Of a stretch of 64,000 nucleotides of DNA, positions 53,612 through 62,144 are shown piece by piece; the stretch's first letter is position 1; the number at the start of each line of letters is the position of its first letter. Position numbers and translations under genes: made by a program. This DNA is from Riemerella anatipestifer (GTDB taxonomy: Bacteria > Bacteroidota > Bacteroidia > Flavobacteriales > Weeksellaceae), in the NCBI RefSeq assembly GCF_009663465.1, contig NZ_QXHU01000003.1, positions 124,001 through 188,000 of the forward strand, read 5' to 3'. Under the pieces are notes generated by a model. That model was not told the origin of the DNA. It saw only the letters and a list, made by a program, of their open reading frames with translations, and did no database searches.

Positions 53612-54865
53612 TTAAATTCCTATTTCTACTTGAAATCTAGCGTACCAATTATTATCCTTTCTTCCATCTATATAGAGAAAATTATTTTTACTTACTTCTA
53701 CTTGAGCTTTAAAGGCGTGTTCCCAAATATACTTAGTAATACCAAAGGAAAACTGATTTTGTTTTGGTATTAAGTTCTGTATATTTTTACTAGGTGTCAT
53801 TTCAGAGAAACGCCCAATAACTTCCCAATTCTTAGGGAAAATATAACTGAGTTGAGTATCGTAGCCGTGTCCTGCCGCCACAGGTATTACTTTAGAAAAA
53901 TCGGCATTATGTGTGAGAGGGTTGCTGGTGCTTCTGCTCATATAAGCAACGGTAGCTGTCCAGCCATTGTATTTCATCATACCATCTAAAAGGATAGACT
54001 GCAAATCTCTACTCTCCAACAATCCTTTACCTCTTTGCCCTTGCGAAAAGTTAGACCTTTGGTTAAAATGATAAGTGCCTCCTAGGTAAATCTTAGGTGT
54101 AGGCTCTCGTTGTAGGTCGCCTTCAAAAAATTCTCCATTATTCTTAAAAGCTCCTAGAGGGTAGAGTTCCACTCTCCCAGTGTAGGCAAGTCCGTCAGTT
54201 TTGTCATTAAAGTTTCTTCCTTCCCCAGTAGTTATGGCAGTTTTTAAGCTGTACCCAAACTCGTTAGCTTTAGTATTGTTATAAATGGCTTGGAAACCAA
54301 AATCCCTATCAATGTTAAACATAGCGTTGTTGATGGAACGGTCAGTAAGGTCTAATGCTCCCGATGAGTTCACCCTTTGTCTGTTACCTGGTAGTTTTGT
54401 TTGTCCGAAACCAAGCATAAGTTTATTGGTGGCTTTATAAAATACAATAGCATCTCTTATGATGTTAAGAGGATTCCCTTCTTTAATTTCGCCCACATCA
54501 TCAGGAGCAAAGGAAAGCTGTATGGCATACAAAAACCTAGGATTACCCACATACCCATCAAACCTCAAACGAAGACGGCGGATGGCTGCTTTATACTCTG
54601 TATTTCTGTTATCATTAAAATCAGCTTCCAGCCTGTTCTGCATTCTAAAACGAATATTAAATTGGAATAGACTATCGGGAGAAGTAATTCCTACACCTTT
54701 ACCAAAACTATAGTAAGGGAGAGCCTCTAAGTGCAGCTGTTTAACCGTCTTAGAGGATAAAACAGTATCTTTTTTAAGTAGAATAATGGTGTCTTTTTTT
54801 TTAACCTCTTGAGACTTTAACCCTAGAGATAAAATGAAAAAGCATAGGCTAAATAGATGTTTCAT
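53612..54865 (-). CDS. Outer membrane porin, phosphate-selective porin O/P-like
   Basis: 417 residues with a signal peptide (FSLCFFILSLGLKSQ). The beta-barrel has RRLRLRFDGYVGNPRFLYAIQ, LGFGQTKLPGNRQRV and GLAYTGRVELYPLGAF, as in the OprO/OprP family, and ends with a barrel-like strand (YARFQVEIGI). The phosphate preference is a family label, not visible here. It shares a probable transcript with the RNase gene. Confidence 0.87.
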   Translation of the reverse strand: MKHLFSLCFFILSLGLKSQEVKKKDTIILLKKDTVLSSKTVKQLHLEALPYYSFGKGVGITSPDSLFQFNIRFRMQNRLEADFNDNRNTEYKAAIRRLRLRFDGYVGNPRFLYAIQLSFAPDDVGEIKEGNPLNIIRDAIVFYKATNKLMLGFGQTKLPGNRQRVNSSGALDLTDRSINNAMFNIDRDFGFQAIYNNTKANEFGYSLKTAITTGEGRNFNDKTDGLAYTGRVELYPLGAFKNNGEFFEGDLQREPTPKIYLGGTYHFNQRSNFSQGQRGKGLLESRDLQSILLDGMMKYNGWTATVAYMSRSTSNPLTHNADFSKVIPVAAGHGYDTQLSYIFPKNWEVIGRFSEMTPSKNIQNLIPKQNQFSFGITKYIWEHAFKAQVEVSKNNFLYIDGRKDNNWYARFQVEIGI

Positions 54866-54985
54866 TCTGGTATTATTTTCTAGGAAACAAATTTAATTAA
54901 ATTTAAACTTTGTACCTATAACTCCTTAAAAAAAGACTCTTACTGTATCCAAAGAAAAAGATTACCTCCTTGCCGTTGAAGGGAA

Positions 54986-55026
54986 GTTGCCACTAACTTA
55001 TATATACTCTGATATCCAGCGGCAAC
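54986..55026. other. attC-like short stem-loop
   Basis: GTTGCCACT (54986-54994) and AGCGGCAAC (55018-55026) form a 9-bp stem with one mismatch around a 23-base loop. The minus strand reads AAGTTAGTGGCAAC, similar to integron attC core ends. It lies in the 633-bp gene-free gap 54866-55498. Confidence 0.3.
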
Positions 55027-55110
55027 CAAGTACGATATAAGATTGCAGCGTGGGTAAGTTGCTAAAATTAGCACTACTGAACTTCTATGGAACTAAGCAC
55101 TTTCGTTGCG

Positions 55111-55160
55111 TCAGCCTCGCGTAAAATTTCCATCGGGCAAGAAAATTTACGCGAGGCTGA
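55111..55160. other. Large hairpin in the porin-thioredoxin gap
   Basis: TCAGCCTCGCGTAAAATTT pairs with AAATTTACGCGAGGCTGA (one bulged A) around a 13-base loop. The stem is GC-rich for this genome. It is not next to a gene end, so an ordinary terminator role is not obvious. Confidence 0.6.
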
Positions 55161-55290
55161 TGAAAAAAATAGTCCTCCCCTATAGAGTAAAAATAGCTTC
55201 GGGGTGGCAGATTTTGTTAGGGCTTAAAGCGACATAAAAGTGTTACGAAATACGGGAACGAATTATCAGACTAAACGAAATAAATAGAGC

Positions 55291-55424
55291 GAGTAAGAGC
55301 GTAAGGGACAGGAGCTACTACCTCGCAGACACAAAGCTATGAGGCTTCGTATGGCTGTAGCGAGGAGTAAAAGTGGATAGCCCAACCCGAGCGACTGGTA
55401 AAGTCATTGGCGAGGGATACACCC
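55291..55424. other. GC-rich structured intergenic element, copy 2
   Basis: Contains GAGCGTAAGGGACAGGAGCT, then CGCAGACACAAAGC, and ends GGCGAGGGATACACCC. Layout and motifs resemble 44845-44996. No open frame. Confidence 0.4.
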
Positions 55425-55438
55425 TCTTTTTATAAAAA

Positions 55439-55469
55439 ACGCCTTTCTCTTCTTATAGAGAAAGACGCT
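55439..55469 (-). terminator. Terminator after the thioredoxin gene
   Basis: On the minus strand GCGTCTTTCTCT pairs with AGAGAAAGGCGT and is followed by a T run. Confidence 0.8.
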
Positions 55470-55498
55470 TGGTTTCGTATTCTACACAAATCGCAGGG

Positions 55499-56041
55499 CT
55501 ACTTAATAACCGATTCAAACTTTTTTTGGAAATTTTCCCATTGTTCCTTGGTCTCTATTTTCTTATATTCATCTTTGTAAAATAAAGAGAGATAAAGTTC
55601 TAGTTCTTTAGGTCTAAAAGCTCCAACTAAGTTAGTAATGGGCTTCCCTGCTTCGTCTAGAAAAACGGTTGTTGGGTAAGCATTTACATTTAGAAATCTA
55701 GCTAACTCATGCGGAGCATTTCTACCCGAAATATTAGCTCTATAATTAGGATTTGTGAAAGTTCTATCTTGATAATGGGCAACCTCATCGCCTTCGCCGT
55801 TGAATTTAACGGCATAATAGTTTTCGTTAATAATTCTAGCTATTTCAGGGTGACCGTAGGTTTCCTTTTCCATTAGTTTACACGGACCACACCAAGGTGC
55901 ATATACATCTACTAAGATTTTTTTTGGTTTAATCTTTTGAGCCGCTAAAGCCTCATCAAAAGTAAGCCATTTCACCTCTTGCGCTAACACTAAATTAAAC
56001 ACAAACAATCCGAATACTATAATTGCTTTTTTCATTATCAA
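55499..56041 (-). CDS. Secreted thioredoxin-fold protein
   Basis: 180 residues with a signal peptide (KAIIVFGLFVFNLVLAQ). The thioredoxin active site is WCGPCKLMEKETYG, followed by VNAYPTTVFLDEAGKP with the cis-Pro. It is probably a periplasmic thiol-disulfide protein; the partner is unknown. The start may be either of two Mets two codons apart (56041 or 56035). A terminator hairpin lies between it and the POT transporter upstream. Confidence 0.88.
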   Translation of the reverse strand: MIMKKAIIVFGLFVFNLVLAQEVKWLTFDEALAAQKIKPKKILVDVYAPWCGPCKLMEKETYGHPEIARIINENYYAVKFNGEGDEVAHYQDRTFTNPNYRANISGRNAPHELARFLNVNAYPTTVFLDEAGKPITNLVGAFRPKELELYLSLFYKDEYKKIETKEQWENFQKKFESVIK

Positions 56042-56103
56042 TTTCCTTTAATTAGGCAACAAATGTACATAATTCTTTTTTAAACCAAAATAAATATAAA
56101 ATT

Positions 56104-56136
56104 AAAAACTCTGAACTTTGAAGTTCAGAGTTTTTT
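56104..56136 (-). terminator. Terminator after the POT transporter gene
   Basis: AAAAACTCTGAACTT / AAGTTCAGAGTTTTT inverted repeat, 9 bp past the stop. Confidence 0.9.
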
Positions 56137-56144
56137 TTAATATG

Positions 56145-57929
56145 TTATTTAACGCCGTGCATCATTTTAACCAAATACTTACTTAGTAAAAATAAAATAA
56201 CTGAAGATATACCAGACATAAATACAAATAACATAAAGAAATCATACAAACTAGCTACTTTAAATCCTAAAAAAGATTTTTCTTTTACTACTTGAGCTTT
56301 CTCTATTTCTAATTTTATATTTTGTTTCAAATTTTCATCTTTAATATCCGCTACAGTAATCTTATCAAAAGGTATCATATTTTGCCCACCAATTTGAACA
56401 ACATTCTTTTTATCATTGATATTAAAATCTTTGTTTATGAGAGATGTATTTGCTTCTTTTTCAAAATCTTGAACCTTATTTACAGAAACATATGATTGTG
56501 GATAAAAAGAAGATAATGTTCCTGCAAATTTGTTAGCCGTTGCTGTACTTAAAAACCAAACCCCCATTAGTAATGAAACAAATCTTACAGGAGCTAGTTT
56601 ATTAACCATAGATAAACCTATAGGCGAAAGACATAATTCCCCAAATGTATGTATTGTATATAAACTTACTAGCCACATCATACTTACTTTCACTCCTGGA
56701 GCTAAGCCTTTTACTCCAAAAGCAATTACTAAATATCCTAAAGCCAGCAAAAATAAACCTATAGCCTGTTTATATGGGGAAGCAGGTTCCATTTTCCTTT
56801 TACTCAAAGTAGACCATATAACTGCAAATATTGGAGCAAAAACAACAATCGCTACTGCATTGATTGACTGAAAATAAGATGCTGGTACTACTTTTCCTAA
56901 TAAATGTCTATCTGTTTGTTCCTCTGCAAAATAGGTAAGGGAAGCCCCCGCTTGCTCAAAAGCAGACCAAAAGAATATGACAAAGAAAGCCACTATATAT
57001 ATTACCCAAATTCTTTTCTTTTCAATCTTGGTTAGTGACGGGTCAGATATAATATACCCTGGTGCAGCTAATGTTAAAGAGAAAATAAAGGCACCTATTA
57101 AATCTTTATTCCCATCATCTCCACTCATTAAAAAGTAAAAAGCACCTAATAAAACTAACCAAATCCCTCCCCATACTATCATCAATTTTGTTGCTGCCGC
57201 TTTTTTTGTAGCACTGGTATCATCTGCTAAACCAACATTAACTACATCATCTTTCACGGGAGTCTCACTAATAGTTGGTTTTCCGCCTATAGCTTCTCCT
57301 TCTGGAGTAACTAAATACTTATTTTTAAATAGTAAAAAAATAATAACACTCAATATCATTCCTATACAAGCTACTAAGAACCCCCACTTAAAATCTGCAG
57401 CATTACCTGTATCTCCCAAATATCCACATAATAAAGGAGCTATAAAGGCACCCAAATTGATTCCCATATAAAAAATAGTAAAAGCACCATCTACTCTACT
57501 ATCATTTTCAGAATATAATTGTCCAACCATGGACGAAATATTAGGTTTAAAAAAGCCATTCCCAAAAATTAAGAATCCTAAACCTGTAAACATAAATAAA
57601 GGAGCAATATCCTTACTCTCATATAAGTATCCCGACATAAACATTAAGAACTGCCCTAAAGCCATCAAAATACCTCCTACAACTATAGATTTTCTATTCC
57701 CCCAATATCTATCTGCTATATACCCACCAATCAAAGGTGTTAGGTATACCAATCCAGTATAACTACCATAAATTTGGGCACCTAATCCTTTATCAAACAT
57801 TAAAGCCTTAGTCATAAATAATACAAATAAGGCTCTCATACCATAATAACTAAAACGCTCCCACATTTCCGTTACGAACAAAAGATACAGCCCCGCTGGG
57901 TGACCTTTTTTACTAACTGTTGTATCCAT
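56145..57929 (-). CDS. Proton-dependent oligopeptide (POT/PTR) transporter
   Basis: 594 residues, typical for Bacteroidota. ExxERF-like TEMWERFSYYGMRALFVLFM is the proton-coupling helix 1 motif. PTR signatures GGYIADRYWGNR and GNGFFKPNISSMVGQLY are present. About 14 membrane helices are predicted, with a soluble insertion between helices 6 and 7 and another near residue 490. It imports di- and tripeptides. Single-gene unit. Confidence 0.94.
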   Translation of the reverse strand: MDTTVSKKGHPAGLYLLFVTEMWERFSYYGMRALFVLFMTKALMFDKGLGAQIYGSYTGLVYLTPLIGGYIADRYWGNRKSIVVGGILMALGQFLMFMSGYLYESKDIAPLFMFTGLGFLIFGNGFFKPNISSMVGQLYSENDSRVDGAFTIFYMGINLGAFIAPLLCGYLGDTGNAADFKWGFLVACIGMILSVIIFLLFKNKYLVTPEGEAIGGKPTISETPVKDDVVNVGLADDTSATKKAAATKLMIVWGGIWLVLLGAFYFLMSGDDGNKDLIGAFIFSLTLAAPGYIISDPSLTKIEKKRIWVIYIVAFFVIFFWSAFEQAGASLTYFAEEQTDRHLLGKVVPASYFQSINAVAIVVFAPIFAVIWSTLSKRKMEPASPYKQAIGLFLLALGYLVIAFGVKGLAPGVKVSMMWLVSLYTIHTFGELCLSPIGLSMVNKLAPVRFVSLLMGVWFLSTATANKFAGTLSSFYPQSYVSVNKVQDFEKEANTSLINKDFNINDKKNVVQIGGQNMIPFDKITVADIKDENLKQNIKLEIEKAQVVKEKSFLGFKVASLYDFFMLFVFMSGISSVILFLLSKYLVKMMHGVK

Positions 57930-58060
57930 ATATTAAAAATTGTTATGTTTTTTCGTTAAAGACCAACAAATATAACCTTTTTTGGAGTTCCACAAAGAAA
58001 CTAGGCTAAAAAATGTTAATCTACACACAAAAGAAAATGGCTCGTGATAATATTGTAACA

Positions 58061-58104
58061 AAAAATGCTACTTTATTCTCTATTTTTACTAAAGTAGCAT
58101 TTTT
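58061..58104 (-). terminator. Terminator after the 913-residue TonB receptor
   Basis: AAAAATGCTACTTTA / TAAAGTAGCATTTTT inverted repeat, 7 bp past the stop. Confidence 0.9.
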
Positions 58105-58111
58105 ATAAAGT

Positions 58112-60853
58112 TTAAAAGTTAAAGCTTAATCTAGAAAACACATATCTTCCGTTGAGCCCAAACTGTGAGGTCGCTCGTGTGTAAACAAACTGTCCATTAC
58201 TGGTAGAAGCAGGAAGATTTCGGCTAGGATAAACATCAAATAGGTTGTTGGCTCCTAGTGTAAAGGTAATTTTAGGAGAAAAAGCATATCCAATAGATAA
58301 ATCTGTAACTACTCTATCCGTCATTATTTGGTGCTCGTTAGGCAACGTAATACCATCGCCATTTGCATCTACAACATCAGCTCCTGTTACTTTTCCGAAA
58401 TAGCTATTTCTTAAATAAACATTCAGTTTTTTGTAACTAAGGGTATGAGAAAGCCCCGCCTTGAATCTAGGAATAGCTTCTTCTACGTAAATTCTAGAAC
58501 GCTCGGAGAAATAAGTCTCGTCTAAACCTGCTGCTTTAAGCACTGGTGAAGAATGTATCTCTCCTACTCTTCTTGTTTGGCTAAGGTTAAGAGCAAAATC
58601 ATTAGTTAGTTTAAAATCATTATTTTTAAAATCGTGGCTTATCACTACATCTAGCCCTTTAGTTTCTGTGTCTATGGCATTAGCAAAAAACTGTGCCGCA
58701 TTTACGTTAGCTTGTGCAAATAGATTTTGCAACTCTGTATTAGCTCCTGCTCTGAAGGTATCCGTAAGCACCACTCTATTGTTGATACGCGTAAAGTAGG
58801 CATCTCCTGTAATGCTTAATCTTGCAATAGGAATACGATAAGTAAATCCTGCACTTACAGATTGAGAAGTCTCTTGCTTGAGTTTAGGAATCCCTAACAG
58901 ATTGGCTATTCTAGAGTGATTGTTAAAAGTCCCTACCTCTTGCAGTTGCCCATTAAGGAAAAGTGTAGAAGTGGTATTGTAATAAATCTGGTGTACAGAT
59001 GGAGCTCTAAATCCAGTAGAACCTGCTAGACGGAAATTAAGATTATCCGTTGCTTTTATTCTGGAAGCTAACTTGTAGTTTAGTGTAGACCCAAAATCCG
59101 AATAATTTTCAAAGCGAGTAGCTGCTGCAACTAGAAACCTTTTGGTAAAGTTAGCTTCTACATCGGCATAGAATGCGTAGGAGCTCCTACCATTACTACC
59201 TGCATTCTCTGCACGGAAGCCACCAAATACCTGTGAGCCACCAGGTAGAGTATTCCCAAAGAAATCCGTTGGTTTTTGGCTATTGGGCGTTTGTGCCGTT
59301 TGTGGGTTACCAAACACATCATAGGAAAGATAAGAAGCAGGCTCGCCTTCTCTAATTTTAAAGTTTTCGGTTCTCTGCTCTGCTCCAAAAGCCAGATTAA
59401 GCCCTGCCCAAACATCATAATTCCTATAAACATCTAAATTAAGCGTGTTTTGAAGGAAACGCAATCCTCCAGCATTAAATTCATTTGGAGAGTTGAACCT
59501 CAACGAGGTATTGCCAGAGTTTCTTACATTATAATCAAAACTGTTCTGCCCAAAAGTATTGCTCAAATCTACTTGCCACGCTCCTAAATTCCCTTTGATA
59601 CCTGCCGCTAGCGAGAGGTCTTCTATATTGGTATTGATATTAGGTAAGAAGCCATCAAGATTAAACCCTGTAAAGGTTCTGGATTGGTTGGGTCTTCGGT
59701 AGAAACCTCCTGAAGTCCCGTTTCTGAAGCCATATCCCCCAAAGGTATAGACCTTCCATTCGTCATTCAAGGGGACTTCTATGTTGGCAAAAAACTGGTG
59801 AGTGCTTAGTTTAGATTGCCCCACGAGCATATTAAAATCTTTTCGGTTAAGCCCTCGATACGCTAATTCTTGGTTGGTAACGTCTTCCGAGAGTATTTTC
59901 TGCAAAGCACTAATGCTGTTGGCAGCCTGTATCTTGTTCTGAAAATCTGGTGCAAAGTAGGCTACCTTTTGGGCATAATTATGAATATAATCTACCAACT
60001 GCTGCTGGTTGGGCGTGGTATTGATATTCGTGAATAGTGAGGATAGATTAACGCCTCCCTCTGCCGCTCTTCGTTCTATAGCATTATAGGCGTTAAAGAT
60101 TTTACCTTCTTCCTCGTTGGCACGATAGGTAGGATTTCTGAATTGAGATGACCAAGTAAGGTTATAGAAACCACCTTTAGAACCTATCTTATTACCGTAG
60201 TTTAAATCTACCTGAAAGGTTTCCCCATCTATCCCTTTGGTGTGGTTATTAGAGGCGTTGCTCGGATTAGCTCCGAAGGAGAGTTGCCCTTCTAGTTTGC
60301 CTGTATTTCTTTTAAGATTGAGGTTCATTACCCCTGCAATAGCATCAGAGCCATATTGTGCCGAAGCACCATCTCTAAGCACTTCTATTTTGCTAAGTGC
60401 AAAGGCTGGTATGGCGTTGAGGTCGGTACCTACGGTACCTCTCCCTGGTGTCCCATTAACATTGATGAGGGCAGAGGTATGCCTCCTTTTACCATTAACT
60501 AATACCAAGACCTGGTCTGGACCTAAGCCTCTAAGCTGTGCAGGGTCTAGGTGGTCTGTACCATCAGCTCCCGTCTGTACGGTAGAAGTAAATGATGGGG
60601 CTACCACATTCAGTATTTGGTTGATATTGGTTTGAGGCAATGTAACCCCCATTTTTTGAACATCAAACACATCTACTGGCACGGGGCTATCCGTTTTAGA
60701 ACGAGCTCCAGAACGGCTCCCTAGTAGTACTACTTCTTCTACTTGTTTGGTCTTTACAGTATCCTTTCTGCTTTGTCCGTAAAGTCCTTCTCCCACAAAA
60801 AACAACGCCGAGGCTGTAATGAGGTAAGATTTTGTTCGTAATGACTGTTTCAT
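58112..60853 (-). CDS. TonB-dependent outer membrane receptor under leader-peptide attenuation
   Basis: 913 residues with a signal peptide (SYLITASALFFVGEGLYGQ). The plug domain has QTNINQILNVVAPSFTSTVQ, DPAQLRGLGPDQVLVLVNGK and the conserved LRDGASAQYGSDAIAGVMN. The barrel ends in RLSFNF. No carboxypeptidase-like domain and no SusD partner are seen. The 5' region contains a promoter, a 20-residue leader ORF rich in Met/Cys and an intrinsic terminator 38 bp before the ATG. This points to regulation by sulfur amino acid supply, hence possible uptake of a sulfur-containing ligand (inference). Confidence 0.92.
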   Translation of the reverse strand: MKQSLRTKSYLITASALFFVGEGLYGQSRKDTVKTKQVEEVVLLGSRSGARSKTDSPVPVDVFDVQKMGVTLPQTNINQILNVVAPSFTSTVQTGADGTDHLDPAQLRGLGPDQVLVLVNGKRRHTSALINVNGTPGRGTVGTDLNAIPAFALSKIEVLRDGASAQYGSDAIAGVMNLNLKRNTGKLEGQLSFGANPSNASNNHTKGIDGETFQVDLNYGNKIGSKGGFYNLTWSSQFRNPTYRANEEEGKIFNAYNAIERRAAEGGVNLSSLFTNINTTPNQQQLVDYIHNYAQKVAYFAPDFQNKIQAANSISALQKILSEDVTNQELAYRGLNRKDFNMLVGQSKLSTHQFFANIEVPLNDEWKVYTFGGYGFRNGTSGGFYRRPNQSRTFTGFNLDGFLPNINTNIEDLSLAAGIKGNLGAWQVDLSNTFGQNSFDYNVRNSGNTSLRFNSPNEFNAGGLRFLQNTLNLDVYRNYDVWAGLNLAFGAEQRTENFKIREGEPASYLSYDVFGNPQTAQTPNSQKPTDFFGNTLPGGSQVFGGFRAENAGSNGRSSYAFYADVEANFTKRFLVAAATRFENYSDFGSTLNYKLASRIKATDNLNFRLAGSTGFRAPSVHQIYYNTTSTLFLNGQLQEVGTFNNHSRIANLLGIPKLKQETSQSVSAGFTYRIPIARLSITGDAYFTRINNRVVLTDTFRAGANTELQNLFAQANVNAAQFFANAIDTETKGLDVVISHDFKNNDFKLTNDFALNLSQTRRVGEIHSSPVLKAAGLDETYFSERSRIYVEEAIPRFKAGLSHTLSYKKLNVYLRNSYFGKVTGADVVDANGDGITLPNEHQIMTDRVVTDLSIGYAFSPKITFTLGANNLFDVYPSRNLPASTSNGQFVYTRATSQFGLNGRYVFSRLSFNF

Positions 60854-60890
60854 AATAATTATACTTTTTAAAAATTAAATTCGTGATAAT

Positions 60891-60923
60891 AAAAAAGCCG
60901 CTTACTTTTACTAAGTAGCGGCT
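60891..60923 (-). terminator. Leader terminator (attenuator) of the TonB receptor gene
   Basis: On the minus strand AGCCGCTACTT pairs with AAGTAAGCGGCT and is followed by TTTTTT. It sits between the leader ORF and the receptor start. TATAGCCGC (60926-60918) can alternatively pair, at 8 of 9 positions, with GCGGCGATA (60983-60975) inside the leader ORF. Confidence 0.8.
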
Positions 60924-60953
60924 ATATACAAGTGCTTAATTTGTTATTGTTGT

Positions 60954-61016
60954 CTAAAACACTGGTGTACCATCTATCGCCGCATCTTGTGCAAGACACA
61001 TCATAAAACACGGCAT
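60954..61016 (-). CDS. Candidate Met/Cys leader peptide (20 codons)
   Basis: ATG at 61016, TAG at 60956-60954. It reads MPCFMMCLAQDAAIDGTPVF, with three Met and two Cys in the first seven residues. A strong TTG-N19-TACATTTG promoter starts the transcript about 40 bp upstream, and the terminator follows 30 bp after the stop. From the internal Met-Cys it resembles the cysE leader (MC..A..D). Stalling at the Met-Met-Cys codons would leave GCGGCGATA free to form the antiterminator. Not a conventional protein gene; confidence refers to the leader call. Confidence 0.7.
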   Translation of the reverse strand: MPCFMMCLAQDAAIDGTPVF

Positions 61017-61059
61017 TATTGAAAGACTGTTGTACATCTAGTGAGTAATTTTAACGGGA

Positions 61060-61089
61060 CAAATGTATCTACAATAATTGACTCTACAA
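61060..61089 (-). promoter_or_regulatory. Promoter P1 of the TonB receptor leader
   Basis: Minus strand TTG (61089-61087), exactly 19 bp, TACATTTG (61067-61060): a textbook Bacteroidota promoter. About 60 bp around it is nearly identical to P3 (63450) and similar to P2 (61773). Confidence 0.85.
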
Positions 61090-61130
61090 AATTTTTGTTC
61101 TATTTTTTTTACTATCGTACTGATGTGGTA

Positions 61131-61255
61131 GCATTAGTTTCGTTCCGTATTGCTTTAGTCTAGGGCTTATTTGGAGAATATCTTCCCCAAAATTAAATTT
61201 ATCTATGAAGCAGAACTATCTATTCCGATACCTTATAGATTAAAGAAACTAATGC
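61131..61255. repeat. Inverted repeat pair flanking about 100 bp
   Basis: GCATTAGTTTC at 61131-61141 and GAAACTAATGC at 61245-61255, perfect 11-bp arms. Beside it TTAAAATTGGTT is repeated at 61259 and 61280. No gene is seen in 61090-61512; the pair could be a small MITE-like remnant. Confidence 0.45.
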
Positions 61256-61512
61256 CTCTTAAAATTGGTTTTATTCTCCTTAAAATTGGTTGGTGAATGG
61301 GCAAACAAGGAGAAGTTTTGTTCTAAAAACGGATTTGTTAAACGGAAACTATTGGTACACAAACTAAAATCAGCTGCTTATTCAATTCTATTGTAGTAAA
61401 TGTATTTTTGGCTTTACAGAGCTAAACCAATTTGCGAGAAGATTTTTTTTTACAGAATAATATGTCTTAGCTCCCTCTTGAATTACTCTTCTCTCTTTTA
61501 CAAATTTTAATA

Positions 61513-61539
61513 GTAAATGAGGCTCTTCGCCTCATTTAC
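61513..61539 (-). terminator. Terminator of the 55-residue membrane protein gene
   Basis: GTAAATGAGGC / GCCTCATTTAC perfect stem, 14 bp past the stop; moderate T content after it. Confidence 0.6.
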
Positions 61540-61552
61540 CTCTGTTTCTGTA

Positions 61553-61720
61553 TTATTTTCTACTCTTCGCTAAGAATACAAGCGGACCAAATACAGGAAA
61601 AAAACATACAAATAAATGCCATAATAGTCTGTTAGGTTCGTTTTTTCCAATATTTACGACTGCCCAAATAAAGTTTGCTATAATTAAAGCAAAAACTAAT
61701 GTTAAAATTAAAATGTTCAT
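61553..61720 (-). CDS. Small two-helix membrane protein, PLDc_N-like
   Basis: ATG at 61720, TAA at 61555-61553; 55 residues, read directly from the minus strand. The N-terminal helix (ILILTLVFALIIANFIWAVV) is followed by a polar turn (NIGKNEPNRLLW) and a second helix (HLFVCFFPVFGPLVFLAK), ending KSRK. The layout resembles the short phospholipase D N-terminal (PLDc_N) domain seen in small envelope proteins and bacteriocin-immunity-type proteins. It is preceded by promoter P2 (degenerate) and followed by a hairpin. Confidence 0.65.
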   Translation of the reverse strand: MNILILTLVFALIIANFIWAVVNIGKNEPNRLLWHLFVCFFPVFGPLVFLAKSRK

Positions 61721-61772
61721 AGTAAGTTAAGTTATCAATTTATTGCCCGTCTAGCGGATAATTTCAGCGAGG

Positions 61773-61802
61773 CTAATGTATATACAATAATTGATTCTGC
61801 AA
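61773..61802 (-). promoter_or_regulatory. Promoter P2 (degenerate copy)
   Basis: Minus strand TTG (61802-61800), 19 bp, TACATTAG (61780-61773), within the same conserved block as P1 and P3. It lies 53 bp upstream of the 55-residue ORF. Confidence 0.6.
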
Positions 61803-61845
61803 AATTTTTTTCTATTTTTTTTATTCTAATGTTATGTGGAGTTGG

Positions 61846-62060
61846 GTACAATCAGCCTGCGGGAACTTAAACACACTTGTGTGAAAGGCAAAACAAGACA
61901 ATTTGTCCTATAAAACAGTGGTGGTTTGGTTTAATCAACCTGCGGGAACTTAAATACACTTGTGCGAATGGTAAAACAAGACAACTTGTCCTATAAAACG
62001 GTGGTGGTTTGGTACAATCAACCTGCGGGAACTTAAATACACTTGTATGAAAGGTAAAAA
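61846..62060. repeat. 83-bp tandem repeat array, 3 units
   Basis: CCTGCGGGAACTTAAA starts units at 61856, 61939 and 62022, exactly 83 bp apart; the third decays after about 40 bp. Units contain the 11-bp palindrome GACAACTTGTC (in the first unit one base differs). The array lies on the upstream side of P2. The rest of the gap to 62144 shows no gene. Confidence 0.92.
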
Positions 62061-62144
62061 AATATCAAGGCAACTCAACATAACTGCTGGGGTTAATTAT
62101 CTGCTCTATTTCAACACCACTCCCATTATATTAGAAATACTTCC

